Shown: positions 8,936 to 17,009 of the stretch, piece by piece
Layout of the letters: each line of letters begins with the position of its first letter
Position numbering within the stretch: the first letter of the stretch is position 1
Assembly (NCBI GenBank): GCA_018693855.1
Contig: JABHMO010000005.1
Coordinates: forward strand, 1-33,151
Origin: Candidatus Falkowiibacteriota bacterium
GTDB lineage: Bacteria; Patescibacteriota; Patescibacteriia; UBA11705; JABHMO01
DNA: 33,151 nucleotides
Reading direction: 5' to 3'
Position numbers and translations under genes: made by a program
Notes under the pieces: model-generated
Databases searched by the model: none
Told to the model about the DNA's origin: nothing
What the model saw: the letters and a program-made list of their open reading frames with translations, nothing else

Positions 8936-9676
8936 TTAAAGAAAATATCTTTTTACATTTGGGTATTCACCTGAATAAACTGCGATACTTTTTATTTGCC
9001 CCTGTTCTTTTAGTTCAATCAATTGTTTTTCTATTTCTGGTGAAAAAGCCCCCTTTGATAGCATTAATCTATAGATTTGAAGGCCTGTTCCGACTTTCTC
9101 TAAAGAACATCCATCCATTGATAAAATAGAACAACTAAAACCAGAACAAATCTCCGTTATATCAGTTTTACCGACATAGACAGCCTTAACTTTCAAATTA
9201 GCAGGTAGTTCTTGAACTTTTGTTCCTCTAAAATTAATATCATCACCAATCAAACCAGGTGGAATACGCCTTATTCCATCCGTACGATGCATTGACAATG
9301 GCATTTTTAATCTAGGAGCTGATATATCAGTCAAGTCAAAACGTTTATCGATAAAATCAGTTGCCTGTTTTTGATTCCAACTAGTATCAACTTCTGTTAA
9401 TACCCAATCGATAAACATTTCACGTGTCCAATACTGTTCTTTTTCTTGTTTTTCAATTAGTTGTTTTTGTTGCAATGCTTCTATCTGCTTCATCAATTTC
9501 AGAGCTTGCGATCTCTCCTTCACGTTCAATTCATCAAAATTACGCTCAGAAAGCAACTCAGTTAACTCAACTTGGTATTTATCAATTCCAAGCTGAACAT
9601 CACCTTTTTCAGTTGATTCAAGAGAGCTCCGTGGATTTGGTTGTTGTTCAAGCATTGGTTCTTTCATATGTATCAT
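8936..9676 (-). CDS. Coiled-coil/W-motif/LRR-like tandem paralog, 246 aa (true start may be 9667 or 9655)
   Basis: SSLESTEKGD..., YWTREMFIDWVLTEV, IPPGLIG repeats, C-terminal LMLSKGAFSPEIEKQLIELKEQGQIKSI. Confidence 0.8.
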   Translation of the reverse strand: MIHMKEPMLEQQPNPRSSLESTEKGDVQLGIDKYQVELTELLSERNFDELNVKERSQALKLMKQIEALQQKQLIEKQEKEQYWTREMFIDWVLTEVDTSWNQKQATDFIDKRFDLTDISAPRLKMPLSMHRTDGIRRIPPGLIGDDINFRGTKVQELPANLKVKAVYVGKTDITEICSGFSCSILSMDGCSLEKVGTGLQIYRLMLSKGAFSPEIEKQLIELKEQGQIKSIAVYSGEYPNVKRYFL

Positions 9677-10931
9677 GGTCCAAAATTATTTCACCTATTT
9701 TCCCTGCTTTTTGAAGTCTTAATATTTTCCCATATATTTCATCACTGATTATTTTTTCATTAATCCAAAGCTCTCCTATCTTTACATCCTCAGAAAATTC
9801 TTCAATTTCACAACCACCAATTCTTAAGGCATCCAATCTTACACCGGCTGGGACTTTTTTGACTTGACTACCTGACAAAAAAAGATCTTTGATAAATGTA
9901 TTTCCAACTGGAATTGTATCAACTGGCGTCATATCCAATGATAGACTAGTGCATTTCAGCCCATCTGGAATTTTTCGAACATCAGTTTCGTCAAGATCCA
10001 AAAAATTTATTTCAATGTCTGGAGTGATAACCTTAACTTTCGAATCGCTAAGAGTTAATTCATCACATTCAAATCCGTGTGGAATAACTTCAACATCAGT
10101 ACCGCTCAGATGCAATTCTTCACAGTTTAAATCTGGCGGGATAACTTTGACCTTGCTTTTTGACAAATTTAACACTTTAATTGAAAAATTATCAGGAATT
10201 ATTTCAACATCAGTAAAGGTCAGGCTTAGCCCCTCGTAATCAGCATCTTGAGGAATGTCTGTAACCGACGTCTTATTCAAATTCAATCGTTTTACTCTAA
10301 ATGTTGACTTATCAGTTGGAATATAATCAACAGTACTTCCATTCATCAATAACTCATTACATGTTATTGACTGTGGATAACTATTTACTCCTGTATCAGA
10401 AACATCAATTCTTTTCTTTTTAAGATCATTTGGTATTTCAGTAATTCGCCCGTTACCAACAACGAGAATTGATTCAAATTCACAATCAACAGGAAAAGTG
10501 TCCAAATCACAATTGATTGCAGCAAGGATTTTCCCACGCAATCCCATAGGAACTCGTTTAACTGATTTTGATCCAGGAATTCTAAAATAGTCATCTTTAG
10601 CCTTCGGTTCAAAAGGATCAGAAAAATCTATTTTTTTATCAATCCAAGTTTCTGGGTCTTTCTTTCCAACTTCATCTCTCGCCCAATCAATAAACATCTC
10701 CCTTATCCAACGCTGTTCACGATCTTTCTTTTCCATCAGCTGTTTCTGCTGGAGGGTTTCAATCTGATTCATCAATTCCAAAATCCCTGCTCGCTCTTTC
10801 GCATTCAGTTCTTCAAATTCTCGTTCACCTCGAATATTATCAATGCGAGTCTGTGAATTTGCGATCTCTTCCTGATAGTTTAATCCCGACTGCTCTGACT
10901 CAAGAGATTGTTCAAAACGTTGCATCGTCAT
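9648..10931 (-). CDS. Long coiled-coil/W-motif paralog with an expanded ~19-aa LRR-like solenoid (start reassigned to ATG at 10929-10931)
   Basis: RWIREMFIDWARDEVGKKDPETW; repeats LNLSKSKVKVIPPDLNCEE / LHLSGTDVEVIPHGFECDE / LTLSDSKVKVITPDIEINF / LDLDETDVRKIPDGLKCTS; track start at 10946 is a TTG overlapping the previous stop. Confidence 0.8.
   Translation of the reverse strand: MTMQRFEQSLESEQSGLNYQEEIANSQTRIDNIRGEREFEELNAKERAGILELMNQIETLQQKQLMEKKDREQRWIREMFIDWARDEVGKKDPETWIDKKIDFSDPFEPKAKDDYFRIPGSKSVKRVPMGLRGKILAAINCDLDTFPVDCEFESILVVGNGRITEIPNDLKKKRIDVSDTGVNSYPQSITCNELLMNGSTVDYIPTDKSTFRVKRLNLNKTSVTDIPQDADYEGLSLTFTDVEIIPDNFSIKVLNLSKSKVKVIPPDLNCEELHLSGTDVEVIPHGFECDELTLSDSKVKVITPDIEINFLDLDETDVRKIPDGLKCTSLSLDMTPVDTIPVGNTFIKDLFLSGSQVKKVPAGVRLDALRIGGCEIEEFSEDVKIGELWINEKIISDEIYGKILRLQKAGKIGEIILDHDTYERTNA
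9771..10529 (-). repeat. Protein-level tandem repeat of about 19 aa (57 nt), about 13 degenerate units, LxLSxTxVxxIPxxxxCxx
   Basis: Counted directly from the translated ORF; several consecutive units are exactly 19 residues. Confidence 0.75.
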
Positions 10932-10932
10932 A

Positions 10933-11592
10933 TTATCTAATGTCAATTAATCGTCCTATTTTCCCTTCTTTCTCAAGCTGCTTCATTTTTTCATGAGCAC
11001 TTTTTGTGATACTTTTTCTAGAAACTGATAATTTATCAATTTTCACATCATCACCAACTTTATCGATTTTGCATGAGAATAAATACAGTTCGCCACATCG
11101 AAAACCACTAGGAATTTCAGTTATTTGAGTATGATCAGCATGAAATTCATCCCAAACATTATTAGCCGGTATCGCCTCTAATTTGGAATACGAAGCATAC
11201 AGTTCTGATCCTTTTATATTTGGAGGTAATCGATTCAATGTTTTAAGTTCATTTAGAACGAGGATTACGCCTTTCAACCTTGGATTTGCAATGTCATTAA
11301 GGTCAAAATGATTTTCCAACCATGCTTCAGGATCATCTGCACCGACTTCATCCCTTGCCCAATCAACAAACTGTTTCGTTGTCCAATATTTTTCTTTTTC
11401 TCTTTTTTCTTTCTTGATCATCCCCTGCAACCGAACAATTTCATCCATAATTTTAATTCGTTCTTGCAGCTTATTATCTCCATCACCAAGTTCTTCTAAT
11501 TTTCGCGACATCACCTCCAATTGCGAAACATAAACAGAATCATCAGAGCCTGATTCTAAATTGCTGATTGGTTGTAGTGGTTGTTCGGTCAT
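10933..11592 (-). CDS. Coiled-coil/W-motif/LRR-like tandem paralog; first gene of the array (start reassigned to MTEQPLQ)
   Basis: SNLESGSDD..., YWTTKQFVDWARDEVGADDPEAW, C-terminal LSVSRKSITKSAHEKMKQLEKEGKIGRL. Confidence 0.8.
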   Translation of the reverse strand: MTEQPLQPISNLESGSDDSVYVSQLEVMSRKLEELGDGDNKLQERIKIMDEIVRLQGMIKKEKREKEKYWTTKQFVDWARDEVGADDPEAWLENHFDLNDIANPRLKGVILVLNELKTLNRLPPNIKGSELYASYSKLEAIPANNVWDEFHADHTQITEIPSGFRCGELYLFSCKIDKVGDDVKIDKLSVSRKSITKSAHEKMKQLEKEGKIGRLIDIR

Positions 11593-11618
11593 AAATTTTT
11601 CTAAAATAAATTTCACAT

Positions 11619-11915
11619 CTAACACCAACCGCTTGCTAAATCATCCCAATCAGGATTGTCTCTTTCGACTAATTTAATTTTCTTTTCCCTTCGCCATTTT
11701 TTCATTTGCTTTTCCATGTTTATTGCGTCGTTTATATATTGATAGTTTTCGTAAAACACTAACTTAAAACATCTATACTGTTTAGTAAATCCTTCGTGAT
11801 CCATTGATTTGTGTTGAAAGACTCTGTTTTGCAAATTGCTTGTGACTCCGAGATATAAAACAGTATTCTTAGCGTTAGTCATAATATATACAGAATTGCA
11901 GTACTCTTTTAACAT
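11619..11915 (-). CDS. Single-domain GIY-YIG endonuclease-like protein (likely start MLKEYCNSVYIM; track ORF extends to 12020)
   Basis: VYIMTNAKNTVLYLGVTSNLQNRVFQHK...INMEKQMKKWRREKKIKLVERDNPDWDDL, typical of short GIY-YIG proteins; the longer N-terminus is translated from the adjacent palindromic repeat. Confidence 0.85.
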   Translation of the reverse strand: MLKEYCNSVYIMTNAKNTVLYLGVTSNLQNRVFQHKSMDHEGFTKQYRCFKLVFYENYQYINDAINMEKQMKKWRREKKIKLVERDNPDWDDLASGWC

Positions 11916-11928
11916 ACACTTGGAATGG

Positions 11929-12104
11929 GAACAGATTTCTCCCGTCCGCCTCTCGATTCGCTTTATTATATAATCTCTCTCGAGGCTCCAGTCGAAATGA
12001 CAGGAGGATGAGATTTTCAAGCCCTCCCTGTCATTTCGACTGGAGCGCTATTTAAAACGGCATTGTACTTTTGATAGAAAAAAGCGGACGGGAGAAATCT
12101 GTTC
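11929..12104. repeat. Nested inverted-repeat element: perfect 21-bp outer arms (11929-11949/12084-12104) and perfect 20-bp inner arms (11985-12004/12027-12046)
   Basis: gaacagatttctcccgtccgc / gcggacgggagaaatctgttc and gctccagtcgaaatgacagg / cctgtcatttcgactggagc. Confidence 0.9.
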
Positions 12105-12108
12105 TGTA

Positions 12109-13230
12109 TTAAATCACAATCCTCTTTATCACAGAATTAATTCTAGTAACTACTTCGTAATTAATTGTGTTCAATTTCTCAGCAATCTCTTCAGCTGAAA
12201 CTGACTCCTCCGTCTGTTCACCAAGTAAGACGACTTCATCTTCAAGCTTTGCATTCTCAACATGAGTTACGTCAATAACCGTCATATTCATACAAACCCT
12301 GCCAATCACTTTACATCTCTGTCCGTTAACTAATACAGTTCCAACACTAGAAAGTCCTCGATCAAAACCGTCCCAATAACCGACTGGTAAAACGGCTAAT
12401 TTTGAGTCAGCAGCAAGCTTTTCTGTACATCCATAACTGACAGCGGTTCCTGCTGGTAACTCCTTAATATGAGCAATTTTAGTCTTCCATGTGAGAACTG
12501 GTTTCAAGGTTACATCAAGCTCCTTTTGTTTTGCGCTAACCTTTGTTTCTGTCGAACTCCACAGTCCATACGTACTGATTCCAACACGAACCATGTCAAA
12601 GTACGTTTCAGGAAATAGAACTGCTGCAGCGCTACAAGCTGTATGTTTTATAAAGTCAGTCTCCCCTGCTTCCTCGATTTTTCTAACGGCTTCACTATAC
12701 TTTAATAACTGTTCCTCTGCATAACTATGATCCGTTGTATCTTCAATATTTGCGAAGTGAGTTGATACACCTGCTAACTTTATATTCTCATTCTGTTTTA
12801 TAATATCTAAAAATGAATCCAACAGATCAAATAAAATACCTTGTCTTGAAGTACCTGTCTCTATTTTTAAATGAATAAATGCTTTACCCTGATCTGTCAA
12901 TTCAACAAATTTATTCAAAGTTTCTATATTTGCAACTGTTTGATGAAAACCATTCACAACAACTTCCTCTAGTCTATCCAATTCTGTATATCCAAGAATT
13001 AAAATAGGTTTCACAATCCCCTCTTTTTTCAAAATCAATGCCTCATCAAGACTATCAACCCCAAACCAATCAACCTTATCATTAATCACCTTTGCCACCT
13101 CTCGAATACCGTGACCATACGCGTTTGACTTCACAATTCCAGCAATCTTAACCTCTTCCCCTATTAAGTTACGGAATTGGTTTATGTTGTGTTTTAAGTT
13201 TTGTGAACTAATCTCTATCCATGTACGCAT
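12109..13230 (-). CDS. alr: Alanine racemase
   Basis: AGIVKSNAYGHG PLP-lysine motif, GTVLVNGQRCKVIGRVCMNMTVIDVT near the C-terminus. Confidence 0.93.
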   Translation of the reverse strand: MRTWIEISSQNLKHNINQFRNLIGEEVKIAGIVKSNAYGHGIREVAKVINDKVDWFGVDSLDEALILKKEGIVKPILILGYTELDRLEEVVVNGFHQTVANIETLNKFVELTDQGKAFIHLKIETGTSRQGILFDLLDSFLDIIKQNENIKLAGVSTHFANIEDTTDHSYAEEQLLKYSEAVRKIEEAGETDFIKHTACSAAAVLFPETYFDMVRVGISTYGLWSSTETKVSAKQKELDVTLKPVLTWKTKIAHIKELPAGTAVSYGCTEKLAADSKLAVLPVGYWDGFDRGLSSVGTVLVNGQRCKVIGRVCMNMTVIDVTHVENAKLEDEVVLLGEQTEESVSAEEIAEKLNTINYEVVTRINSVIKRIVI

Positions 13231-13254
13231 AAATAGATTTCAAGTTTGAACTTA

Positions 13255-14526
13255 TTACTTAGAGTTTATCTCTGTCTGATTATCCATGTACGGTCGAAGG
13301 ACTTCTGGAATTTTCACACTTCCATCTTCTTGTTGGTTTAGCTCAAGAATTGGGATCAAAATTCGAGGCGTAGCAATTACAGTATTATTCAATGTGTGAC
13401 AAAACTGAATTTTGCCATCTTTGTCTTTATATCTGAGATTAAGACGTCGAGCTTGGAAATCAAGTAAAGCGCTACATGAATGAGTTTCTCCGTAACTTTC
13501 ACGACTTGGCATCCAACATTCTATATCGTTCATGAAATATTTGCCTCGTCCCATATCACCTGTGCAAATGTTTAAAACTCGATAAGGTATATTCAAAGTC
13601 TGCAAAAACTCTTTTGAATTATTTAAAAGCTCTTCATGCATCTGCATACTCAAATCAGTATCATTTTTAGCAATTATAAACTGCTCTACTTTGTGAAACT
13701 GATGAACTCGGTACAGTCCATGAGTATCCTTGCCGTAACTTCCTGCTTCTCTTCGGAAACAAGCTGAGACTCCTGCAAATTTAACTGGCAGATCCTCTTC
13801 TTTTAACATCTCGTCTCGGTAATAACCTGCAATTGAAACTTCTGACGTTCCAACTAAGTATTTATCATCCTGTTGGAAATAATAGATTTCTCCTTCTTCA
13901 CCAGGGAAATGTCCAGTGCCAACTAAATTTTCACGATTAACAATAACTGGAACGTCCATCAAGGTGTAACCTTTTCGAGTAATAAAATCTTCAGCATATT
14001 TAATCAATGCTTCTTTCAGTCTTGCACCGTCGCCTTTCAATATATAAGATCTAGTTCCGCCAATCTTAACGCCTCGTTCAAAATCAATAATATCCAAATC
14101 TTTACCTAACTGTTCATGAGGTTTTATTGGAAAATCAAATTTTGGAATATCGCCAACATTTTCAATCTCGATATTCGCAGAATCATCTTTCCCGACTGGT
14201 GTACTGTCATGTACGTACATCGGAACTTCGTACATCATCTCATCATACTTTTCTTTGATTGGTTTAATTTCATCTTCAAGCTTATCTTGCTTTGCGTCAA
14301 CTTCTTTCATCTTTTGCAGAGCATTCGCTTTTTCAGAATCACTCATAGTTGGAATCTGTTTCCCAACAGAGTTCTTCTCACTTCGAAGTTCTTCAATCTT
14401 TTGAGTCAACTCTTTTCGTTGATCGTCAAATTGGATCAGCTGATCAAAATCAAGATCAATGTTTTTGTTTTTAGCAACTTCTTTTATTTTATCGATGTTT
14501 TCGCGTATGTGTTTTATGTCTAACAT
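13255..14526 (-). CDS. serS: Seryl-tRNA synthetase
   Basis: N-terminal coiled-coil arm plus class II core (FRREAGSYGKDTHGLYRVHQFHKVEQF, ETHSCSALLDFQARRLNLRYKD). Confidence 0.95.
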   Translation of the reverse strand: MLDIKHIRENIDKIKEVAKNKNIDLDFDQLIQFDDQRKELTQKIEELRSEKNSVGKQIPTMSDSEKANALQKMKEVDAKQDKLEDEIKPIKEKYDEMMYEVPMYVHDSTPVGKDDSANIEIENVGDIPKFDFPIKPHEQLGKDLDIIDFERGVKIGGTRSYILKGDGARLKEALIKYAEDFITRKGYTLMDVPVIVNRENLVGTGHFPGEEGEIYYFQQDDKYLVGTSEVSIAGYYRDEMLKEEDLPVKFAGVSACFRREAGSYGKDTHGLYRVHQFHKVEQFIIAKNDTDLSMQMHEELLNNSKEFLQTLNIPYRVLNICTGDMGRGKYFMNDIECWMPSRESYGETHSCSALLDFQARRLNLRYKDKDGKIQFCHTLNNTVIATPRILIPILELNQQEDGSVKIPEVLRPYMDNQTEINSK

Positions 14527-14530
14527 ATTT

Positions 14531-14577
14531 TTTAGGTTATTAGCTTAGTAGCTTATTAGGTAATTAGGTAATTAGGT
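14531..14577. repeat. Short tandem repeat (TTAGGTAA) upstream of serS
   Basis: ttattagcttagtagcttattaggtaattaggtaattaggta. Confidence 0.65.
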
Positions 14578-14729
14578 ATGAGAAATAAAAAATTAAACCC
14601 ACGACGGGGAAAATTTCGAGTATAAATAAAATAATAAATTAGTCATATGAGCTAACTTTAGATGATTTAATTATATCGCATTATTGGAAGAATTGCCAAT
14701 TGGTAATCAACAGATAATTTAAACAAAAT

Positions 14730-14760
14730 TAAGAGCCGCGTGTGTGCATACGCGGCTCGA
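14730..14760 (-). terminator. Rho-independent terminator of the 22-aa peptide unit
   Basis: 9-bp stem gagccgcgt(733-741)/acgcggctc(750-758); minus-strand downstream sequence TTAATTTTGTTT. Confidence 0.75.
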
Positions 14761-14771
14761 GTTGCTCTTTT

Positions 14772-14797
14772 GTGTCTTAGTACGAGGACTAAGACAC
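14772..14797 (-). other. Perfect 10-bp hairpin with 6-nt loop overlapping the stop codon of the 22-aa ORF
   Basis: gtgtcttagt(772-781) acgagg actaagacac(788-797). Confidence 0.8.
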
Positions 14798-14857
14798 GAG
14801 AATTCCCAACCACACTCCAATAGGTGCGACTAGGATCATCCAAAAGATATTCTCCAT
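14789..14857 (-). CDS. Unannotated 22-aa hydrophobic peptide MENIFWMILVAPIGVWLGILVS
   Basis: Strong SD (AAGGAGAAGATATC-ATG), near-consensus promoter upstream, hairpin and terminator downstream; absent from the ORF track because of size. Confidence 0.7.
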   Translation of the reverse strand: MENIFWMILVAPIGVWLGILVS

Positions 14858-14886
14858 GATATCTTCTCCTTTGTTATTGATAAATA

Positions 14887-14915
14887 AATATATCACATTA
14901 TTTGTATTTTGTCAA
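14887..14915 (-). promoter_or_regulatory. Sigma70-type promoter TTGACA-N17-TATATT
   Basis: -35 revcomp of 14910-14915 (tgtcaa), -10 revcomp of 14887-14892 (aatata), 17-bp spacer. Confidence 0.75.
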
Positions 14916-15000
14916 GTGTTTTTAGTTTTTTTATCTAATTTTAGTAAATTCAATATAAGTTACTTTTCGCCTTTTTTCTGCCCTTTTCATCTTCAAAGAA

Positions 15001-15029
15001 TTGACAAAAACATCAAATTTTGATAAAAA
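15001..15029 (+). promoter_or_regulatory. Sigma70-type promoter TTGACA-N17-TAAAAA upstream of the 113-aa ORF
   Basis: ttgaca 15001-15006, taaaaa 15024-15029. Confidence 0.55.
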
Positions 15030-15066
15030 TAAACAAGTTATCCAGCATTAACCACGGAGCGCGATC

Positions 15067-15408
15067 ATGGAACGACTTGGAACTAGAATTTGGACAGTTT
15101 TATTCGATAAAGAAAACGATCTACAATTGGGATATTCCGTACTTCCACCTGACAGCAATGAATTAACCTATGTCATGCCCGAACCAATCGTAATGGATCA
15201 AACAGAGGATCGTTGCCTTATTCATTTCGAGGCAAAAGACAATGACGGATCAAAGATGAGATTGGATCGTGCTGCCTGCAAAGGAATTCGAATGCTCGGT
15301 AATGGAACGCTTGAGGCTGACGGCAAATTAATTGTAAACGATGGAGGAGGACAAGAACTTCATATTAAATTCAACGAGAAGTACACAATCATTTTTGACT
15401 GCGAATGA
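15067..15408 (+). CDS. Hypothetical protein, 113 aa
   Basis: Complete ORF with SD-like ggagcg, promoter upstream and terminator directly downstream. Confidence 0.75.
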   Translation: MERLGTRIWTVLFDKENDLQLGYSVLPPDSNELTYVMPEPIVMDQTEDRCLIHFEAKDNDGSKMRLDRAACKGIRMLGNGTLEADGKLIVNDGGGQELHIKFNEKYTIIFDCE

Positions 15409-15409
15409 A

Positions 15410-15441
15410 AACACCCGACTACATCGTCGAGTGCTTTTTTA
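15410..15441 (+). terminator. Rho-independent terminator after the 113-aa ORF
   Basis: cacccgac-tacatc-gtcgagtg stem followed by cTTTTTT. Confidence 0.8.
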
Positions 15442-15458
15442 TTGAAGACTGTATTTAC

Positions 15459-15508
15459 AAAACAATTTTGAGATCCCTCCGGTAAAGTCGGGATGACAAA
15501 ATTGTTTT
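15459..15508. repeat. Palindromic element: 12-bp arms aaaacaattttg/caaaattgtttt around gatcccTccggtaaagtcgGGATgac
   Basis: Arms at 15459-15470 and 15497-15508, with inner atccc/gggat complementarity. Confidence 0.75.
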
Positions 15509-15530
15509 CTATTGCTTTTTGTGAATAATT

Positions 15531-17009
15531 TTACTTTCCCTTTTCCTCCTTACTTTTCATAAGTGGAAATAAGACAACATCTCTTAAATTTTCTTGTTGA
15601 GTTAGGATTGTTAATAATCTATCAACACCCATCCCCCATCCAGAAATTGGAGGCATACCGTACTTCATTGCGTCAACATAATCGTAATCAACTCCCATTG
15701 TTTCATCATCACCTTCACTTGCTAATCTAGCTTGCTCTTCAAATCTTTCTTGCTGATCTAGTGGATCGACAAGTTCACTATAAGCTTTCACAAGTTCCCA
15801 ACCGTTAACAAGCAACTGGAACTGTTCAACAAGTTCAGGATTTTTATCACTTCTTCTTGCAAGAGGTTGCAAGTCTACTGGATAATTATAAAGAATGACT
15901 GGTCCAGCAATTTTCGGTCTTGAAACTTTTTTATAAAGATTATCAACGAGTGTTGCCATTCCAATCTTATCCATGTCTTCGACTTGAATCTTTTTCTTCT
16001 TCAAATCTTTAACCAAATCTTTCACGTTTTTATAACTTAAAACATCAACACCACAATCTTTTTTGATCAACTCTACGTAGTCAATTCTTTTCCAAGGTGT
16101 TGTAAAATCAACTTCCTTAACTTTCCCGTCTTTACCAGCCACTTTAATTTTTCTATCAATTTTCAACTGGTCAAAAATATAATCAAACATCTTTTCAGTA
16201 AATTTGATATTATCTTCAAAGCTCCAATAGGCACAGTAATGTTCTAAATGAGTATGTTCAGGTAAATGACTTGGATCGATTCCCTCATTCCGGAAAGCTT
16301 TCCCAATTTCAAAGATTTTTTCAAATCCTCCAACTATCAGTTCTTTCAATGGAAGTTCGTGTGAGATTTTCAAGAAGACATCAATATCAAGTCCGTTATT
16401 ATGCGTTACATAAGGTTTTGCGTGAGCACCAGTTGCGCTATGCATCAAGGTTGGTGTTTCTACTTCGTAAAATTTTTCTTTCCAATAGAACTCTCTTACT
16501 GATTTCAAAAAATCACTTCTAAACTTAAATCTGTCCATTGTTTCTTTATTTGAAATTAAGTCTAAATATCTTTGTCGATACTTTGCTTCAGTATCTTTTA
16601 ATCCATGCCATTTCTCAGGAAGTGGTTTTAGAGCTTTACCAAGAAATGTCCATTTTCTTACTAAAATTGATTTCTCACCTTTATGAGTTACAAATGTCTC
16701 CCCTTCTACACCGATAAAATCTCCCATATCAAGAATTTTGATCATCTCTTTATACTTATCTTTACCTAGATCATCTTGTTTGAATGCAATTTGCATTTTC
16801 CCACTTTCATCTTGCAGATGAGCAAAAGTCAGCTTTCCCATATCTCGAAACATGATAATTCGTCCAGCTGTTCTAACCTTCTTACCCTCAGCCAAATCAA
16901 AAGATTCCAACAATGATTGCTTCTTGTCAAATTTCTGAGGATAGGGATTAATTCCCATGCTTTTTATTTTTTCTAGTTTGTTTAGTCGATTTTGTTCTTC
17001 TGTAGTCAT
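15531..17009 (-). CDS. lysS: Lysyl-tRNA synthetase, class II
   Basis: FRNEGIDPSHLPEHTHLEHYCAYW, GMPPISGWGMGVDRLLTILTQQENLRDVVLFPLMK. Confidence 0.95.
   Translation of the reverse strand: MTTEEQNRLNKLEKIKSMGINPYPQKFDKKQSLLESFDLAEGKKVRTAGRIIMFRDMGKLTFAHLQDESGKMQIAFKQDDLGKDKYKEMIKILDMGDFIGVEGETFVTHKGEKSILVRKWTFLGKALKPLPEKWHGLKDTEAKYRQRYLDLISNKETMDRFKFRSDFLKSVREFYWKEKFYEVETPTLMHSATGAHAKPYVTHNNGLDIDVFLKISHELPLKELIVGGFEKIFEIGKAFRNEGIDPSHLPEHTHLEHYCAYWSFEDNIKFTEKMFDYIFDQLKIDRKIKVAGKDGKVKEVDFTTPWKRIDYVELIKKDCGVDVLSYKNVKDLVKDLKKKKIQVEDMDKIGMATLVDNLYKKVSRPKIAGPVILYNYPVDLQPLARRSDKNPELVEQFQLLVNGWELVKAYSELVDPLDQQERFEEQARLASEGDDETMGVDYDYVDAMKYGMPPISGWGMGVDRLLTILTQQENLRDVVLFPLMKSKEEKGK

Noticed and set aside
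10385-10612. 75-aa minus ORF inside the long LRR-like paralog
   Set aside because: Alternative frame of a well-supported repeat protein
11619-12104. Calling the GIY-YIG locus an insertion sequence or group I intron
   Set aside because: No transposase, intron core or target-site duplication visible; only a nuclease plus nested inverted repeats
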